DNA of 41,303 nt from an uncultured Clostridium sp. (GCA_948471055.1 CAOKQZ010000017.1:1-41303), one strand, 5' to 3'; positions 22,617-32,017 are shown, numbered from the stretch's first letter. The notes: a model not told the origin generated them from the letters alone. A program made the numbers and translations.

Positions 22617-24103
22617 ACACTTCAAATGCATGGCTAATAAGTAAAAAGACAAAATATCCACTAAGGAAAATGGCAATTTGTAGTACAATTGAAAAAAGTT
22701 CAAAGGATATACTTGGTACCAATAATTTCGTAACGAAGGCGGAAACTCCAATTCCTATGATAGGTTTTAACAGCCAGTTTACCTTATCTATTTGAAAAGA
22801 AGCCAGCTTTTTTAGTTGGTATAAGCTAATGCTAAAATTTAATAACTCACTAATATAAATAACCAAAAGATAGCCATTTAAGCCCAATAGGGGAAGAAAA
22901 CTAGTAATAAAAAAGATACTAGTAAATAAGTCTAGGATATTGCATTTCATTACCTTCACTTGTTTTCCAAGTCCTTTTAAAATATTATCAATAATGCCAT
23001 CTAGGTACATAAAAATAACTAGAGGGGAGAGGATTTTTAAATAGTTTGCAATTTCAAAATTTTGATACACGGCAAAACTAATTTCTTTTGCATAAAAGAA
23101 AAACACCCCAAATACAGCAAAAGAAAATAGGAAAGTAATACGAAAAATTCGCCCTGTTAGATACGAGATGTGGTCATAGGATTTTTTCGTATCAAAATAA
23201 GCATATTCTGGAACAACTAAATTACTAAAAGACGAGATAATAACATCGGGAAAGAGTAATACTGGCATAACCATAGAAGAAATCATGCCATAATGGGCAA
23301 GAGCACTTTTAAACGAAAGTCCAGACTTCTCTAAATAGGTGGGAATGAGTAGTTGTTTTAAAGAAGAAAGCCCGAGAGCGAAGATAAGAGGTAATGGCAA
23401 TGGGGAAGGAAATCGAGGCAATCTTTTTTAGGTAATTTTGATGGGTTTGTTGTTTTACCATATGCTTTTTTGCTTCTACACGGTATAAAAGAAAGGCAAA
23501 AAAACAAGAACCAATTTCCGAAATCATTTCACCAAGCACTAAGGATAAACAAGCATAAGCAATTCCAGAAGGCAAAAACAAAGACAAAAAGTAGGAAGTA
23601 GCAAACATTTTTAATGTTTGTTCAAAAATACGGCAAGTGGCATTTTTTCCGTTTTTTCGAAGAGCAGTAAAATATCCTTGAAAACAAGAAGAAAGACTAA
23701 TAAAAGGAAGACTTAGTCCAATTAGGTAAAACAAATAAAAAGGTACTTGGTCATGAACGAAATACCTAGTAATGGGTTTGGCAAAAACGATAATTAGGAT
23801 ACCTGCTAAAATCCCAAAAAACAAGCTATAAGAAAAACACTTTCGAAGAGCCATTTTGGTGTTTGCATTTTTACAAAAAGCAGTTTCTTCTACCACAATA
23901 CGAGTAACCGATAAATTAATACCAGAAGTCGCAAAAGTAATAAAAAACAAATACACAGACATGATTAAGCCAAAAACACCAAGAGCCTCTGAGCCTACTT
24001 TTTTGGAAATATAAATCGAAAATGAAAATCCTACTACTTTCATCAAAAAAGCAGTAGCCGTTAAGATAAGTCCATTTAGCAAAAAAACATAAAAACGTCT
24101 CAA
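22615..24103 (-). CDS. SpoVB/MurJ-like polysaccharide flippase (MATE/MOP superfamily), through one CGG +1 frameshift
   Basis: Conventional reading gives two overlapping fragments. On the coding strand, skipping the C of CGG at 23374 joins AITSYLRS to GLSSLKQLLIPTYLEKSGLS, the strongly conserved SpoVB motif, and gives 495 residues. It is a multi-pass membrane protein (about 14 helices): NGLILTATAFLMKVVGF at the start, SGINLSVTRIVVEE, FQGYFTALRK, then a C-terminal half ending with KPIIGIGVSAFVTKLL. Such proteins move lipid-linked precursors across membranes; SpoVB works in spore cortex synthesis. The start is TTG at 24103 behind AAGGTGATG; no ATG fits the family start RRFYVF. Confidence 0.88.
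23371..23374 (-). other. CGG+1 frameshift site 10 (spoVB-like)
   Basis: On the coding strand: tct|CGG|gct. Skipping the C gives tct-GGG-ctt, restoring RSGLSSLKQLLIP. It is the only site on the minus strand, and its orientation relative to coding sense is the same as the others. Confidence 0.92.
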
Positions 24104-24186
24104 GCAAACATCACCTTGTACACTATATGAAAACAAAATGTGGTTCATTCGGGTTTTTCTTAATAAAACCTTAATAATCCCTATAC

Positions 24187-24214
24187 TTGTTTCTTAATAA
24201 ATTTATGGTATAAA
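24187..24214 (+). promoter_or_regulatory. Candidate promoter for the two-component operon
   Basis: TTGTTT (24187-24192), 16 bp, then TATAAA (24209-24214). The resulting leader of about 150 nt contains repeat copy C. Confidence 0.45.
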
Positions 24215-24307
24215 TAATAAGGGAAGAAACTTTAAAAAACTCAAAAATAATGTTATAATTTAAGAAAAAAGCCCTAAAATAAATGCTCTAATTAAAATAG
24301 AGTAAAA

Positions 24308-24354
24308 GGCCCCTTTGCCTAAGGGGGCTGTCAGCGAAGCTGACTGTGGGTTCT
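24308..24354 (-). repeat. Palindromic interspersed repeat, copy C
   Basis: GCCCCTTTGCCTAAGGGGGCTGTCAGC...GCTGACTGTGGGTTCT, in reverse orientation to copy A. It ends about 18 nt before the response regulator start codon and so lies within its mRNA leader. Confidence 0.7.
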
Positions 24355-24372
24355 AAAAGGGGAAGGAAAAAT

Positions 24373-25068
24373 ATGTATAATATTTTAGTATGTGATGATG
24401 ACAAAGAGATTGTGGAGGCAATTGAGATTTACTTGAGTAAAGAAGGGTACAAAATTTTAAAAGCATACAATGGAGAAGAAGCGTTGAAGCTTGTAAAAAA
24501 TAATGAAATCCATTTAATGATTTTAGATGTGATGATGCCAAAATTAAATGGTATTAAGGTAGCCGAAGAAATTAGAAAAGATAAAGGAATTCCCATTATT
24601 ATGCTTTCTGCGAAATCTGAAGATTATGACAAAATTAATGGGCTAAATACAGGAGCCGATGATTACATGACAAAACCCTTTAACCCATTAGAACTAATCG
24701 CAAGAGTCAATTCACAAATTAGAAGATACACTACTCTTGGTTCCATCAAAAAAGAAGAAGGAAAACAATATGGAACTGGAGGACTTGTCATTCATGATGA
24801 CACAAAAGAAGTGTATGTAGACGAAAAACTAATTAAACTAACCCCAACCGAATATAACATATTAAAGTTTCTAACCAAAAACAAAGGAAAGGTCTTTTCC
24901 ATTGAACAAATTTATGAAAATGTATGGGAAGACGAAGCCTATGGAGCAGAAAATATTATTGCTGTTCATATTAGGCACATAAGAGAAAAAATCGAAATTA
25001 ACCCAAAAGAACCAAAATACTTAAAAGTAATTTGGGGAATTGGTTACAAAATAGAAAACATCAAATAA
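24373..25068 (+). CDS. OmpR/PhoB-family response regulator (VanR-like)
   Basis: The 231-residue protein has a canonical receiver domain: Asp8-Asp9-Asp10, phospho-acceptor Asp52 in MILDVMMPKLNG, and the conserved Lys in YMTKPFNPLELIARV. A C-terminal winged helix follows (LTPTEYNILKFLTKN, VHIRHIREKIE, VIWGIGYKIE). I chose ATG 24373, preceded by GGGGAAGG; an in-frame extension from 24346 lies in the repeat. The cognate kinase gene follows after 38 bp. The intact receiver contrasts with the degenerate one at 2694-3428. Confidence 0.92.
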   Translation: MYNILVCDDDKEIVEAIEIYLSKEGYKILKAYNGEEALKLVKNNEIHLMILDVMMPKLNGIKVAEEIRKDKGIPIIMLSAKSEDYDKINGLNTGADDYMTKPFNPLELIARVNSQIRRYTTLGSIKKEEGKQYGTGGLVIHDDTKEVYVDEKLIKLTPTEYNILKFLTKNKGKVFSIEQIYENVWEDEAYGAENIIAVHIRHIREKIEINPKEPKYLKVIWGIGYKIENIK

Positions 25069-25089
25069 GTTTTAGGGTAACCTAAAAAC
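25069..25089 (+). other. Intercistronic hairpin between response regulator and kinase
   Basis: GTTTTAGG and CCTAAAAAC pair around a GTAA tetraloop. It lies directly after the stop codon and could tune expression of the kinase relative to the regulator. Confidence 0.4.
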
Positions 25090-25106
25090 GGGATAAGGAG
25101 AAATCA

Positions 25107-27149
25107 ATGAAATATTCAAAAATCATAAAAAGTATTTGCTATGGTTTAATTCCCATATTAACCCTCATCATCATTCTGCATACTTGCTCGATTGTTTATT
25201 ATGCAAATTATGAAGAAGATTTTGAAAACAAAACCTCTTATGTGGATACCACTCAATTTGCAAACGACTATTTTGGTGCCATTATTCGAGCCCTTCATAT
25301 TAGTGAAAGTGAAAGAAAAATCATACAAAAAAACACCGACATTTTAATTAGTGATATAGAATATGATAGCATGGCAGACAAAGAAGTGGTAGAAATGAAA
25401 GCTGGGATGGAATTACAAGAAAAAGACCCAATCCAAAGTAATTTTTATACCATTCGCAAATATGAGGTATTGGTCATTTCGCCAGAGGGAGATATTATTA
25501 CCAATGTGGAACGAACGTTTCGAACCGATAGTGCCGAAAAAATAAAGGAATATTTGGCAGGCAAAAAATATTATTGGAATTATGATGGAAATGAAGTACA
25601 AACCAATATTACCAAATTAGCCTACGAACAGATTGCTTACCAAGGTTTTGAAGAAATAAGGACATCTGGATATGAAATTTATTCTGCCTTAAAAGAAGAG
25701 GGAAATGCGGAGTTTTATGCCTTAAATTTAATTTACAACTTTGTAATGGAAACTTATCAAACGGCACCAGCCATTACTTTGATAGCTACGCTACTCTTAA
25801 TGGCTTGTATTGTCTACATTATTTTAAGCATTGGACATAAGGAAGGCGAAGAAGGAATTTACACAAACGGGCTAGACAAAATTCCCTATGAAGTAGTAGC
25901 AATCATAGCAGGTATCTTACTTATTATAGAAGGGGCTTTTATCTGGATGTGTATTGATGTTACTGCGCATATGGCTAGTAAAATAGCCATCGATAGTGCT
26001 ATTATGGCATCCATTGCATTAGGATTTGTTATGTATATTACCATTACGGTTACCATTGTAACCACCATTCGAAGAATAAAAGCACATATCTTTTGGAAAA
26101 ATACCTTTGTATATTCTCTTAGCCAATTTATACTAGGTGGATTATTTACCAATCTTAGCCAAACTATGAAATTAGCAGTACAATATGGTGGATTTCTGAT
26201 AGCAACGGTGATACTCTTAGCACTTACTGTTAATGAAATGCCATTACTTAGTCTTGTATTACTTGGATTTTGGTATTACGTATTTAAAAAAATGGTAGAT
26301 TATCAAAATCAAATGTATCAAGTCCGAGAAAAGATTAACAATATGTATCATGGGGATATAGAGGTTCCATTAGAGGAAGATGCTTTGTATGGCGAATTAA
26401 AGCAAGTAGCAAAAGAGTTAAACGACATATCAGGTGGGCTTTCCAATGCCATAAAAGAAGCCACCAAAAGTGAACGTTTAAAAACTGAATTAATTACCAA
26501 TGTATCACACGATATTAAAACACCACTTACCTCCATTATTAACTATGTGGATTTAATGAAACAAGAAAAAATAGAAAACCCAAAAATACAAGAATATTTA
26601 GAGGTATTAGATAGTAAATCACAAAGACTAAAAAAATTAACCGAAGACTTAATCGAAGCTTCAAAAGCGTCTTCCGGAAACATCAAATTAACCATGGAAA
26701 CCTTAAATGTAAAGGAATTGGTAAAACAAATCAGTGGAGAATTTGAAGACCGCTTTTTAAAGAAAAATCTACAAATCATCGAAAGTTTTCCAGAAGAAGT
26801 AGTAAACATACAAGCAGACAGTAGATACTTATACCGTGTCATGGAAAACATGTATGTCAATATTGCCAAATACGCCTTAGAAGGCTCAAGAGTATATGTA
26901 GATGTTATAAAACAAAATGGAAAAGTACAAATACACCTAAAAAACATTTCAGAAGACAAACTAAACATATCCGTAGATGAACTAATGGAACGTTTTGTAA
27001 GAGGAGATGAAGCAAGAACCAAAGAAGGCTCTGGTTTAGGAATCTCCATTGCAAAATCCCTAACTGAATTGCAAAAAGGAAAATTCGATATTCATTTAGA
27101 TGGAGACCTATTTAAAGTAGTAATCGAATTTGAAGAAATAGAAACATAA
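25107..27149 (+). CDS. Membrane sensor histidine kinase
   Basis: The 680-residue protein starts with a TM segment (residues about 9-32), then an extracytoplasmic region of about 185 residues, then a cluster of about five to six TM helices (about 215-395), a HAMP-like linker, HisKA with His468 in NVSHDIKTPLTSIINYVDL, and HATPase_c with the N-box near NMYVNIAKYA and the G-box GSGLGISIAK from Gly641. The multi-TM sensor resembles kinases paired with VanR-like regulators in Clostridia. The signal is unknown. It is transcribed with the upstream response regulator and ends in a strong terminator. No in-frame CGG occurs in 680 codons. Confidence 0.9.
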   Translation: MKYSKIIKSICYGLIPILTLIIILHTCSIVYYANYEEDFENKTSYVDTTQFANDYFGAIIRALHISESERKIIQKNTDILISDIEYDSMADKEVVEMKAGMELQEKDPIQSNFYTIRKYEVLVISPEGDIITNVERTFRTDSAEKIKEYLAGKKYYWNYDGNEVQTNITKLAYEQIAYQGFEEIRTSGYEIYSALKEEGNAEFYALNLIYNFVMETYQTAPAITLIATLLLMACIVYIILSIGHKEGEEGIYTNGLDKIPYEVVAIIAGILLIIEGAFIWMCIDVTAHMASKIAIDSAIMASIALGFVMYITITVTIVTTIRRIKAHIFWKNTFVYSLSQFILGGLFTNLSQTMKLAVQYGGFLIATVILLALTVNEMPLLSLVLLGFWYYVFKKMVDYQNQMYQVREKINNMYHGDIEVPLEEDALYGELKQVAKELNDISGGLSNAIKEATKSERLKTELITNVSHDIKTPLTSIINYVDLMKQEKIENPKIQEYLEVLDSKSQRLKKLTEDLIEASKASSGNIKLTMETLNVKELVKQISGEFEDRFLKKNLQIIESFPEEVVNIQADSRYLYRVMENMYVNIAKYALEGSRVYVDVIKQNGKVQIHLKNISEDKLNISVDELMERFVRGDEARTKEGSGLGISIAKSLTELQKGKFDIHLDGDLFKVVIEFEEIET

Positions 27150-27160
27150 AAATTCCTTAA

Positions 27161-27192
27161 AAAAGGTGCAGAATCTAGGTTCTGCACCTTTT
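27161..27192. terminator. Strong bidirectional terminator
   Basis: AAAAGGTGCAGAA (27161-27173) pairs with TTCTGCACCTTTT (27180-27192) around a 6-nt loop. It lies between the kinase and the convergent COG2426 gene. Confidence 0.88.
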
Positions 27193-27215
27193 TTAAAGTT
27201 ACTATTTTTCATATT

Positions 27216-27707
27216 CTACTGAAAAACTGCCCCAAGTGCGCCGAAGACTCCGGCAGAAGCAAGCCCCATAATAATACCAGCTAAAATAACACCTGCCATA
27301 ATGGCGATAACACTCTTTTTAAAATCCATATCTAAAAAGCTAGCAGCCAAGGTTCCTGTCCATGCACCTGTTCCAGGAAGCGGAATTCCTACGAAAATAA
27401 ATAGGGCTACATATAAACCACGTCCTGCGGTTTCTTGTAATTTTTTACCACCTTTTTCGCCTTTTTCTAAGCACCAAGTAAAAAACTTTCCAATAAATTT
27501 TTTATTGGCTCCCCATTCCAATACTTTTCTTGCAAAAAAGAAAATGAAGGGAACTGGTAGCATATTAGCAATAATGCAAGTAATATAAAGTGGAATCAGT
27601 GGCAAAGGGTCTCCAAAAGCAGTACTAAACCCAACAGGGACTGCTCCTCTTAATTCAATAAGGGGAACCATAGATATTAAAAAAACAATTGCATATTTTT
27701 TAAACAT
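27216..27707 (-). CDS. COG2426-type small multidrug export / membrane protein
   Basis: The 163-residue hydrophobic protein has four or five TM helices and the pattern of this family: ISMVPLIELRGAVPVG near the start, a loop with FTWCLEKGEKGGKK, and VALFIFVGIPLPGTGAWTGTLAA in the middle. Members are annotated as small multidrug exporters, but transport has not been well shown. The start is ATG with AGGAG upstream. Confidence 0.8.
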   Translation of the reverse strand: MFKKYAIVFLISMVPLIELRGAVPVGFSTAFGDPLPLIPLYITCIIANMLPVPFIFFFARKVLEWGANKKFIGKFFTWCLEKGEKGGKKLQETAGRGLYVALFIFVGIPLPGTGAWTGTLAASFLDMDFKKSVIAIMAGVILAGIIMGLASAGVFGALGAVFQ

Positions 27708-27800
27708 AAATAAAACTCCTTTATCAATAATAGCTAGAAAGTATTTTACTATAACTAAAAAGAAAAGTCTATCATTATAAATAAATTTATATACTATTAT

Positions 27801-28154
27801 TTAAAATATAATATCATTTTGATTAAATATAATATCTTTTAATTCATCTTTTAATTCTGGTAAACTTTCTTTTATTGTTCCCCATAATACAGATAAATCA
27901 ATGTTCTCGTAATCATGTACAATTCGATTTCTCATCCCTCTAATACTTTTCCATGGAATATTTTTATATTCTTCCATTGTTTCTTCTGAAAGTTCATTTA
28001 CAAGTTCTCCTATTTGCGAAACGGTAAAAGCACATGCAGTAATTGTTTTTTTATCTTCAAAAAACATGTTAGCTTCTAATCCTTTTACATATTCTTCAAT
28101 ATCGCTAATATAACTAATTATTTTTTGAATAATAATTCTATCTTTACTTTTCAT
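27801..28154 (-). CDS. hepT: HepT-like (DUF86) RNase toxin
   Basis: The 117-residue protein matches the HepT/DUF86 (HEPN) family. The catalytic R-x4-H-x-Y motif is intact: Arg75 to His80 and Tyr82 in RNRIVHDY. HEPN toxins of this group cut RNA. The start ATG (28154) lies inside the last codons of mntA, an 11-nt overlap, so the pair is translationally coupled. An upstream in-frame extension to 28232 only repeats mntA sequence and is not used. Confidence 0.88.
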   Translation of the reverse strand: MKSKDRIIIQKIISYISDIEEYVKGLEANMFFEDKKTITACAFTVSQIGELVNELSEETMEEYKNIPWKSIRGMRNRIVHDYENIDLSVLWGTIKESLPELKDELKDIIFNQNDIIF

Positions 28155-28452
28155 AAATGACAACTCCTTCATTTTCAATATTTTTATATATTTCACTACC
28201 TTTTTGAATTTCAGATATTTCAAATAAGTCAATATTCTTTTTTAGTTTTTGTACTAAATCTTCTAATAATCCGTAAAAATTAATATTTAATAATTTTCCT
28301 TCACTATCAATTACTAAATCAATATCACTTTTTGGAGTTGCTAGATTTTTGGCGTACGAACCAAATAGTGTTGCTTTTTTTACAGCAAAATGACTTAATA
28401 TTTCTTGTAATAGTTCTTTTAATTCTTCAATAGTATAAATTTTTTCAGACAT
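28144..28452 (-). CDS. mntA: MntA-like minimal nucleotidyltransferase antitoxin
   Basis: The 102-residue protein has the nucleotidyltransferase signature GSYAKN from Gly31 and SDIDLVID with Asp43 and Asp45 as metal ligands. In MntA/HepT systems this enzyme modifies the toxin on the Tyr of its R-x4-H-x-Y motif and so inactivates it. Gene order (antitoxin first) and the overlap fit the known modules. The start has AGGAGGG upstream. Confidence 0.88.
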   Translation of the reverse strand: MSEKIYTIEELKELLQEILSHFAVKKATLFGSYAKNLATPKSDIDLVIDSEGKLLNINFYGLLEDLVQKLKKNIDLFEISEIQKGSEIYKNIENEGVVIYEK

Positions 28453-28541
28453 TTATATTCCCTCCTTTACAATGCTATTTCAGTATAACATAAACAGGTT
28501 TAAATTACTATAATTTTTTCTAATTCTATCCTTGAAGGGGT

Positions 28542-29096
28542 CTATAGTTCCACAAAAGAAGTTTTGATGTGATGAAAGATGTCTTGGAATTTTTCTTGGT
28601 TTTCGGTTATTACTTCGAGGTTTAATACATAAAAACTATTTTTTGTTTCCACCCATAATACATTACAATAAAATTCCTTGCCATACGAGGTATCGGTATA
28701 AACAAAGTGATATTCATAAGCAGGATTATTTTCAAGAGAAAATGGAAGAATGCCAGAGTCATCATGAATATTTTCTTTGTCTTTTAAATAAGTTTCTTTA
28801 TCTTTTTGAACCACAGAAGCAAAATCGATTTCACGGATTTTGGAAATTTTAGTGGCATAGAAAAATAGTCCTTCTTCTTCTACTGATAAATCCATGATAA
28901 ATGCACTATTTTCTTGAGAGTTCGTAACATAGGAAAGGTTTGTAGGAAATTCAACGTGAAAACTACCATCGTTTGCAATTAATGTGGTATAGGTGAGTTT
29001 TTTGGGGCGAAAGATCAAGGTGAAAATGCAAACAATAATGACAACAAGGGAAACGCCAAGACTAATAAAAACCGTTTTCTTTTTTAAATATTCCAT
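28542..29096 (-). CDS. Membrane-anchored extracytoplasmic protein of unknown function
   Basis: The 184-residue protein has one N-terminal TM segment (about 7-29: TVFISLGVSLVVIIVCIFTLIF) and an outer beta-rich domain (GSFHVEFPTNLSYVT, NPAYEYHFVYTDTSYGKEF, FYVLNLEVITENQEKFQDIF) resembling PsbP-like or lipoprotein stress domains. I cannot name the family. ATG 29096 is chosen over 29138 because AAGGAAGG lies just upstream. Confidence 0.7.
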   Translation of the reverse strand: MEYLKKKTVFISLGVSLVVIIVCIFTLIFRPKKLTYTTLIANDGSFHVEFPTNLSYVTNSQENSAFIMDLSVEEEGLFFYATKISKIREIDFASVVQKDKETYLKDKENIHDDSGILPFSLENNPAYEYHFVYTDTSYGKEFYCNVLWVETKNSFYVLNLEVITENQEKFQDIFHHIKTSFVEL

Positions 29097-29189
29097 ACGA
29101 AATTTCCTTCCTTTCTTAGTTATAAACGTACAAATCATTAGAAAAATTAAATTCCATTCCTTATTTCGTTTTAAAGAATTGATATTGAA

Positions 29190-29831
29190 TTAATTCTTTA
29201 AGAGTACTATTTTTGCTAGGTCCTTTTTTGTTATTTTACCTTCTCGTAAAACAACAACTTTTTGGTTATCTACCTCAACAATTGTAGAGGTAGTATCGGT
29301 ACTTATATTTCCACTATCTAAGATATAATCTACTTTTCCATCTAACTCCTGAAGGATGTTTTTTATATTGGTTCCAGTTGGACTGCCAGAAAGATTAGCA
29401 CTAGGAGCAACAATAGGAACCCCCGCTTCTTTAATAAGACGATAGGCAAGGCCACTTTCTACTAAGCGAACGCAAAGATATTCGTTAATAGATACAATAT
29501 CTGGTAAAATATTTTCTTTTTTCTTAAATTTTATGGTTAAAGGACCAGGCCAAAAGGCATCAATTAATTTTTGTTCAACAGGAGTAATGCAAGTTACCAG
29601 TTCTTTTAACATAGAAATGTCCGAAATTAATACAATTAATGGTTTATACATAGGTCTTCCCTTTATTTCATAAATTCTTTTGCAAGCAGTTTCAAGATAA
29701 GCATTGGTTCCCATACCATATACAGTATCTGTTTTAAAAACGACAATTTTTCCATTTTTTAGTTCTTGTCCAAGTTTAGGAAAGATACTATCATCATAGG
29801 GAGCTTCTAAATTAATATATTTTGTATTCAT
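29190..29831 (-). CDS. L-threonylcarbamoyladenylate synthase (TsaC/Sua5/YrdC family)
   Basis: The 213-residue protein is a single YrdC domain: VFKTDTVYGMGTNAY, IYEIKGRPMYKPLIVLI, DAFWPGPLTIKF, VAPSANLSGSPTGT and a C-terminal STIVEV...VLREGKI. It makes threonylcarbamoyl-AMP for the t6A modification of tRNAs that read ANN codons. It lacks the extra Sua5 C-terminal domain, so it is the short form. No in-frame CGG was found. Confidence 0.92.
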   Translation of the reverse strand: MNTKYINLEAPYDDSIFPKLGQELKNGKIVVFKTDTVYGMGTNAYLETACKRIYEIKGRPMYKPLIVLISDISMLKELVTCITPVEQKLIDAFWPGPLTIKFKKKENILPDIVSINEYLCVRLVESGLAYRLIKEAGVPIVAPSANLSGSPTGTNIKNILQELDGKVDYILDSGNISTDTTSTIVEVDNQKVVVLREGKITKKDLAKIVLLKN

Positions 29832-29886
29832 TAGGATTCCTTCTTCTAATTTTTTTTCTATTAACTATTTAGAATGTTAGCTTTTA

Positions 29887-30100
29887 AGAACCCCCAGTCA
29901 CGCTCTCGCGTGCCAGCCCCCTTGTTAAAGGGGCTTTCTTGTAACGCTTCGTGAGGTTAAGTAAATTCGAGCTATTAGTAAATTATTATATTCCTAATAT
30001 TATTTTATCATTTTGTACTTGCTTACTGCATACAAACTTCAAAGGCTTCACAGGAAAGCCCCTTTAACAAGGGGGCTGGCGCGGAGCGACTGGGGGTTCT
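29887..30100. mobile_element. MITE-like element: inverted pair of the palindromic repeat (copies D1/D2)
   Basis: The left end (29887-29938) and right end (30054-30100) are inverted copies of about 50 bp, AGAACCCCCAGTC...CAGCCCCCTTGTTAAAGGGGCTTTC, enclosing 115 bp of non-coding AT-rich sequence. No coding capacity and no clear target-site duplication were seen. It fills most of the 390-bp gap between the TsaC-type gene and the exonuclease gene. Confidence 0.65.
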
Positions 30101-30224
30101 TATTACTAATTATTCATCTCTGAATTGTTGACTTTTTTCTATTATATACTATCTTTGCAATATTTACAACTAGCAAATAATGTGATATAGTAAGAAAAAA
30201 TTAATTTGAAGAAAAGGAATGTGT

Positions 30225-30731
30225 TTGAAGATGAAAGAAAACAAATTTGTAGCAATTGATGTAGAAACAACGGGACTTTCCCCATTTGCCAATGAATTAA
30301 TTGAGGTAAGTGCCATTAAATATGAGGGAAATAGAAAAATAGATACGTTTTCTACCTTAATAAAACCAAAAACAAAAATACCATATCATATTACCAAAAT
30401 TACAGGAATTACAAACGATATGGTACAAAATGCCCCTGAAGTAGAAGACGTTATGCCCAAATTACTGGAATTTGTAGGAGGTGCAGATATTGTAGCTCAT
30501 AATGCGGATTTCGATTATAAATTTATACAAAATTACTCAAACTACGGTTTTTCTAAAAATAAAGTAATTGATACCGTACCAATCGGAAGAAAGCTATACC
30601 CAGAACTTCCAAACCATAAATTAGGCACCATCGCAAGACGTATTGGCATTACCGAAGATGGATTTCACAGAGCAGAATTTGACTGTGAATGTTGTGCTAA
30701 GATTTATATGGAATATTTGAAGGTAGTATAA
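30225..30731 (+). CDS. DnaQ-like (DEDDh) 3'-5' exonuclease
   Basis: The protein of about 168 residues has the three exonuclease motifs: FVAIDVETTGLSP (Exo I), VAHNADFDYKFI (Exo II) and the C-terminal HRAEFDCECC (Exo III, DEDDh His and Asp). It resembles the exonuclease domain of PolC or DnaQ but stands alone. TTG 30225 has AAAGGA with 6 nt spacing; ATG 30231 in the same frame is also possible, and ATG 30219 is too close to the ribosome site. Confidence 0.85.
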   Translation: MKMKENKFVAIDVETTGLSPFANELIEVSAIKYEGNRKIDTFSTLIKPKTKIPYHITKITGITNDMVQNAPEVEDVMPKLLEFVGGADIVAHNADFDYKFIQNYSNYGFSKNKVIDTVPIGRKLYPELPNHKLGTIARRIGITEDGFHRAEFDCECCAKIYMEYLKVV

Positions 30732-30778
30732 GATTCGTTTGAAAAATTTGCATGGTATGAAGATAGGAGAGAAAAACA

Positions 30779-31033
30779 ATGGAATACGTATACAAAACAA
30801 GTGGAACCTGTTCGCAGGAAATGATCATTGAAGTAGAAGAAGACATCATAAAAAAAGTAACCATTATAGGAGGTTGCAAGGGAAATACGGCAGGAATTAG
30901 TAAGTTAGTAGAAGGCATGAAAATAGAGGAAGTGATTAAAAAACTAAAAGGAACGCCCTGTGGAACAAGAGGAACCTCTTGCCCAGACCAATTAGCAAAA
31001 GCATTAGAGGAAATAAAGAAAAAACAAAAATAA
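30779..31033 (+). CDS. TIGR03905-type TSCPD domain protein
   Basis: The 84-residue protein is a single TSCPD domain: KTSGTCSQEMIIEV, GGCKGNTAGISKLVEGM and the signature GTRGTSCPDQLAKAL. Its conserved Cys residues suggest metal or substrate binding. The domain also occurs in some ribonucleotide reductases. The stand-alone form has no established function. The SDR gene follows after 9 bp. Confidence 0.85.
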   Translation: MEYVYKTSGTCSQEMIIEVEEDIIKKVTIIGGCKGNTAGISKLVEGMKIEEVIKKLKGTPCGTRGTSCPDQLAKALEEIKKKQK

Positions 31034-31042
31034 GGAGGGCAT

Positions 31043-31792
31043 ATGAAGGCATTAGTAACAGGAGCATCTTCTGGAATTGGAAGAGATATAGCAAGATATT
31101 TAAGTCGTCTTGGATATGATATTATTGCAGTGGCAAGAGGAGGAGAGGCACTTAGTAAATTAAAAGAAGAGTTGCCCACCAAGGTAGAAGTCATTAGTGT
31201 CGATTTATCGGACGAAAAAGCATGTAAGGGATTATATGAAACCGTCAAACATAAAAAAATAGACCTATTAGTAAATAATGCAGGATTTGGCGATTTTGGT
31301 GAGTTTACGAATACCGATTTAGATAAAGAATTAAACATGATGGATGTAAATATAAAAGCAGTTCATATTTTAACAAAATTATTTTTGCAAGATATGGTAA
31401 AAAGAGATAAAGGCTATATTCTAAATGTAGCATCTATTGCAGGATTTATGCCAGGACCACTAATGGCAACCTACTATTCTACCAAAGCCTATATCGTAAG
31501 GTTAACACAAGCGTTGTATACCGAGTTAAAAAAGAAAAAATCGAAGGTAAAAATTAGTGTACTATGTCCAGGCCCAGTCAATACCAACTTTAATAAAGTA
31601 GCAAACGTGAAATTTAATTTAAAAGGACAATCAAGTGAGTTTGTAGCAAAATATGGAATTGATGAAATGTTAAAAGGGAAAACGATTATTTTACCAGGAG
31701 GAAAAATAAAAATAGCGAGATTTTTAGCAAAAATCTCACCAGAAAAATTGGTAGCAAGAATTTGTATGAAAATGCAAGAAAAAAAGAGGTAG
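31043..31792 (+). CDS. Short-chain dehydrogenase/reductase
   Basis: The 249-residue Rossmann protein has the classical SDR motifs: TGASSGIGRDIA (cofactor binding), LLVNNAGFG, the Ser of VASIAG, and the Tyr-x3-Lys pair in YYSTKAY, followed by CPGPVNTNF. It would be an NAD(P)H-dependent oxidoreductase resembling the DltE/YqjQ-like group; the substrate is unknown. It overlaps nothing and starts behind AAGGAGGG. Confidence 0.9.
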   Translation: MKALVTGASSGIGRDIARYLSRLGYDIIAVARGGEALSKLKEELPTKVEVISVDLSDEKACKGLYETVKHKKIDLLVNNAGFGDFGEFTNTDLDKELNMMDVNIKAVHILTKLFLQDMVKRDKGYILNVASIAGFMPGPLMATYYSTKAYIVRLTQALYTELKKKKSKVKISVLCPGPVNTNFNKVANVKFNLKGQSSEFVAKYGIDEMLKGKTIILPGGKIKIARFLAKISPEKLVARICMKMQEKKR

Positions 31793-32017
31793 AGGTGGGC
31801 GAAAAGCTCGCCTCTAAGCAATAGAAAAGGCATATTAGAAAATATTAAAACAGTAATCTTTTTGTAATAAATGCGACATAAAACTAATAAATATGGGAAA
31901 AATAGCAAAAAAACAACAAATTTACATAAAAAACACTTGTCAACTTTTACTATCTATGTTAGAATAGATATAAGTGGGATTTTGCTAATTTTTAGCAAAA
32001 CCTGGGAGGAGATAAAT

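Noticed and set aside
4280..24103. Treating the split genes as pseudogenes or sequencing errors
   Set aside because: All disruptions are +1, all at in-frame CGG, all in coding sense, and no other damage is present in genes that include core functions. Raw reads would still be needed for proof.
31871..32017. N-terminal extension of coiled-coil protein I
   Set aside because: ATG 32018 has GGGAGGAG upstream and matches the start of its paralogue; the extension is AT-rich and lacks a ribosome site.
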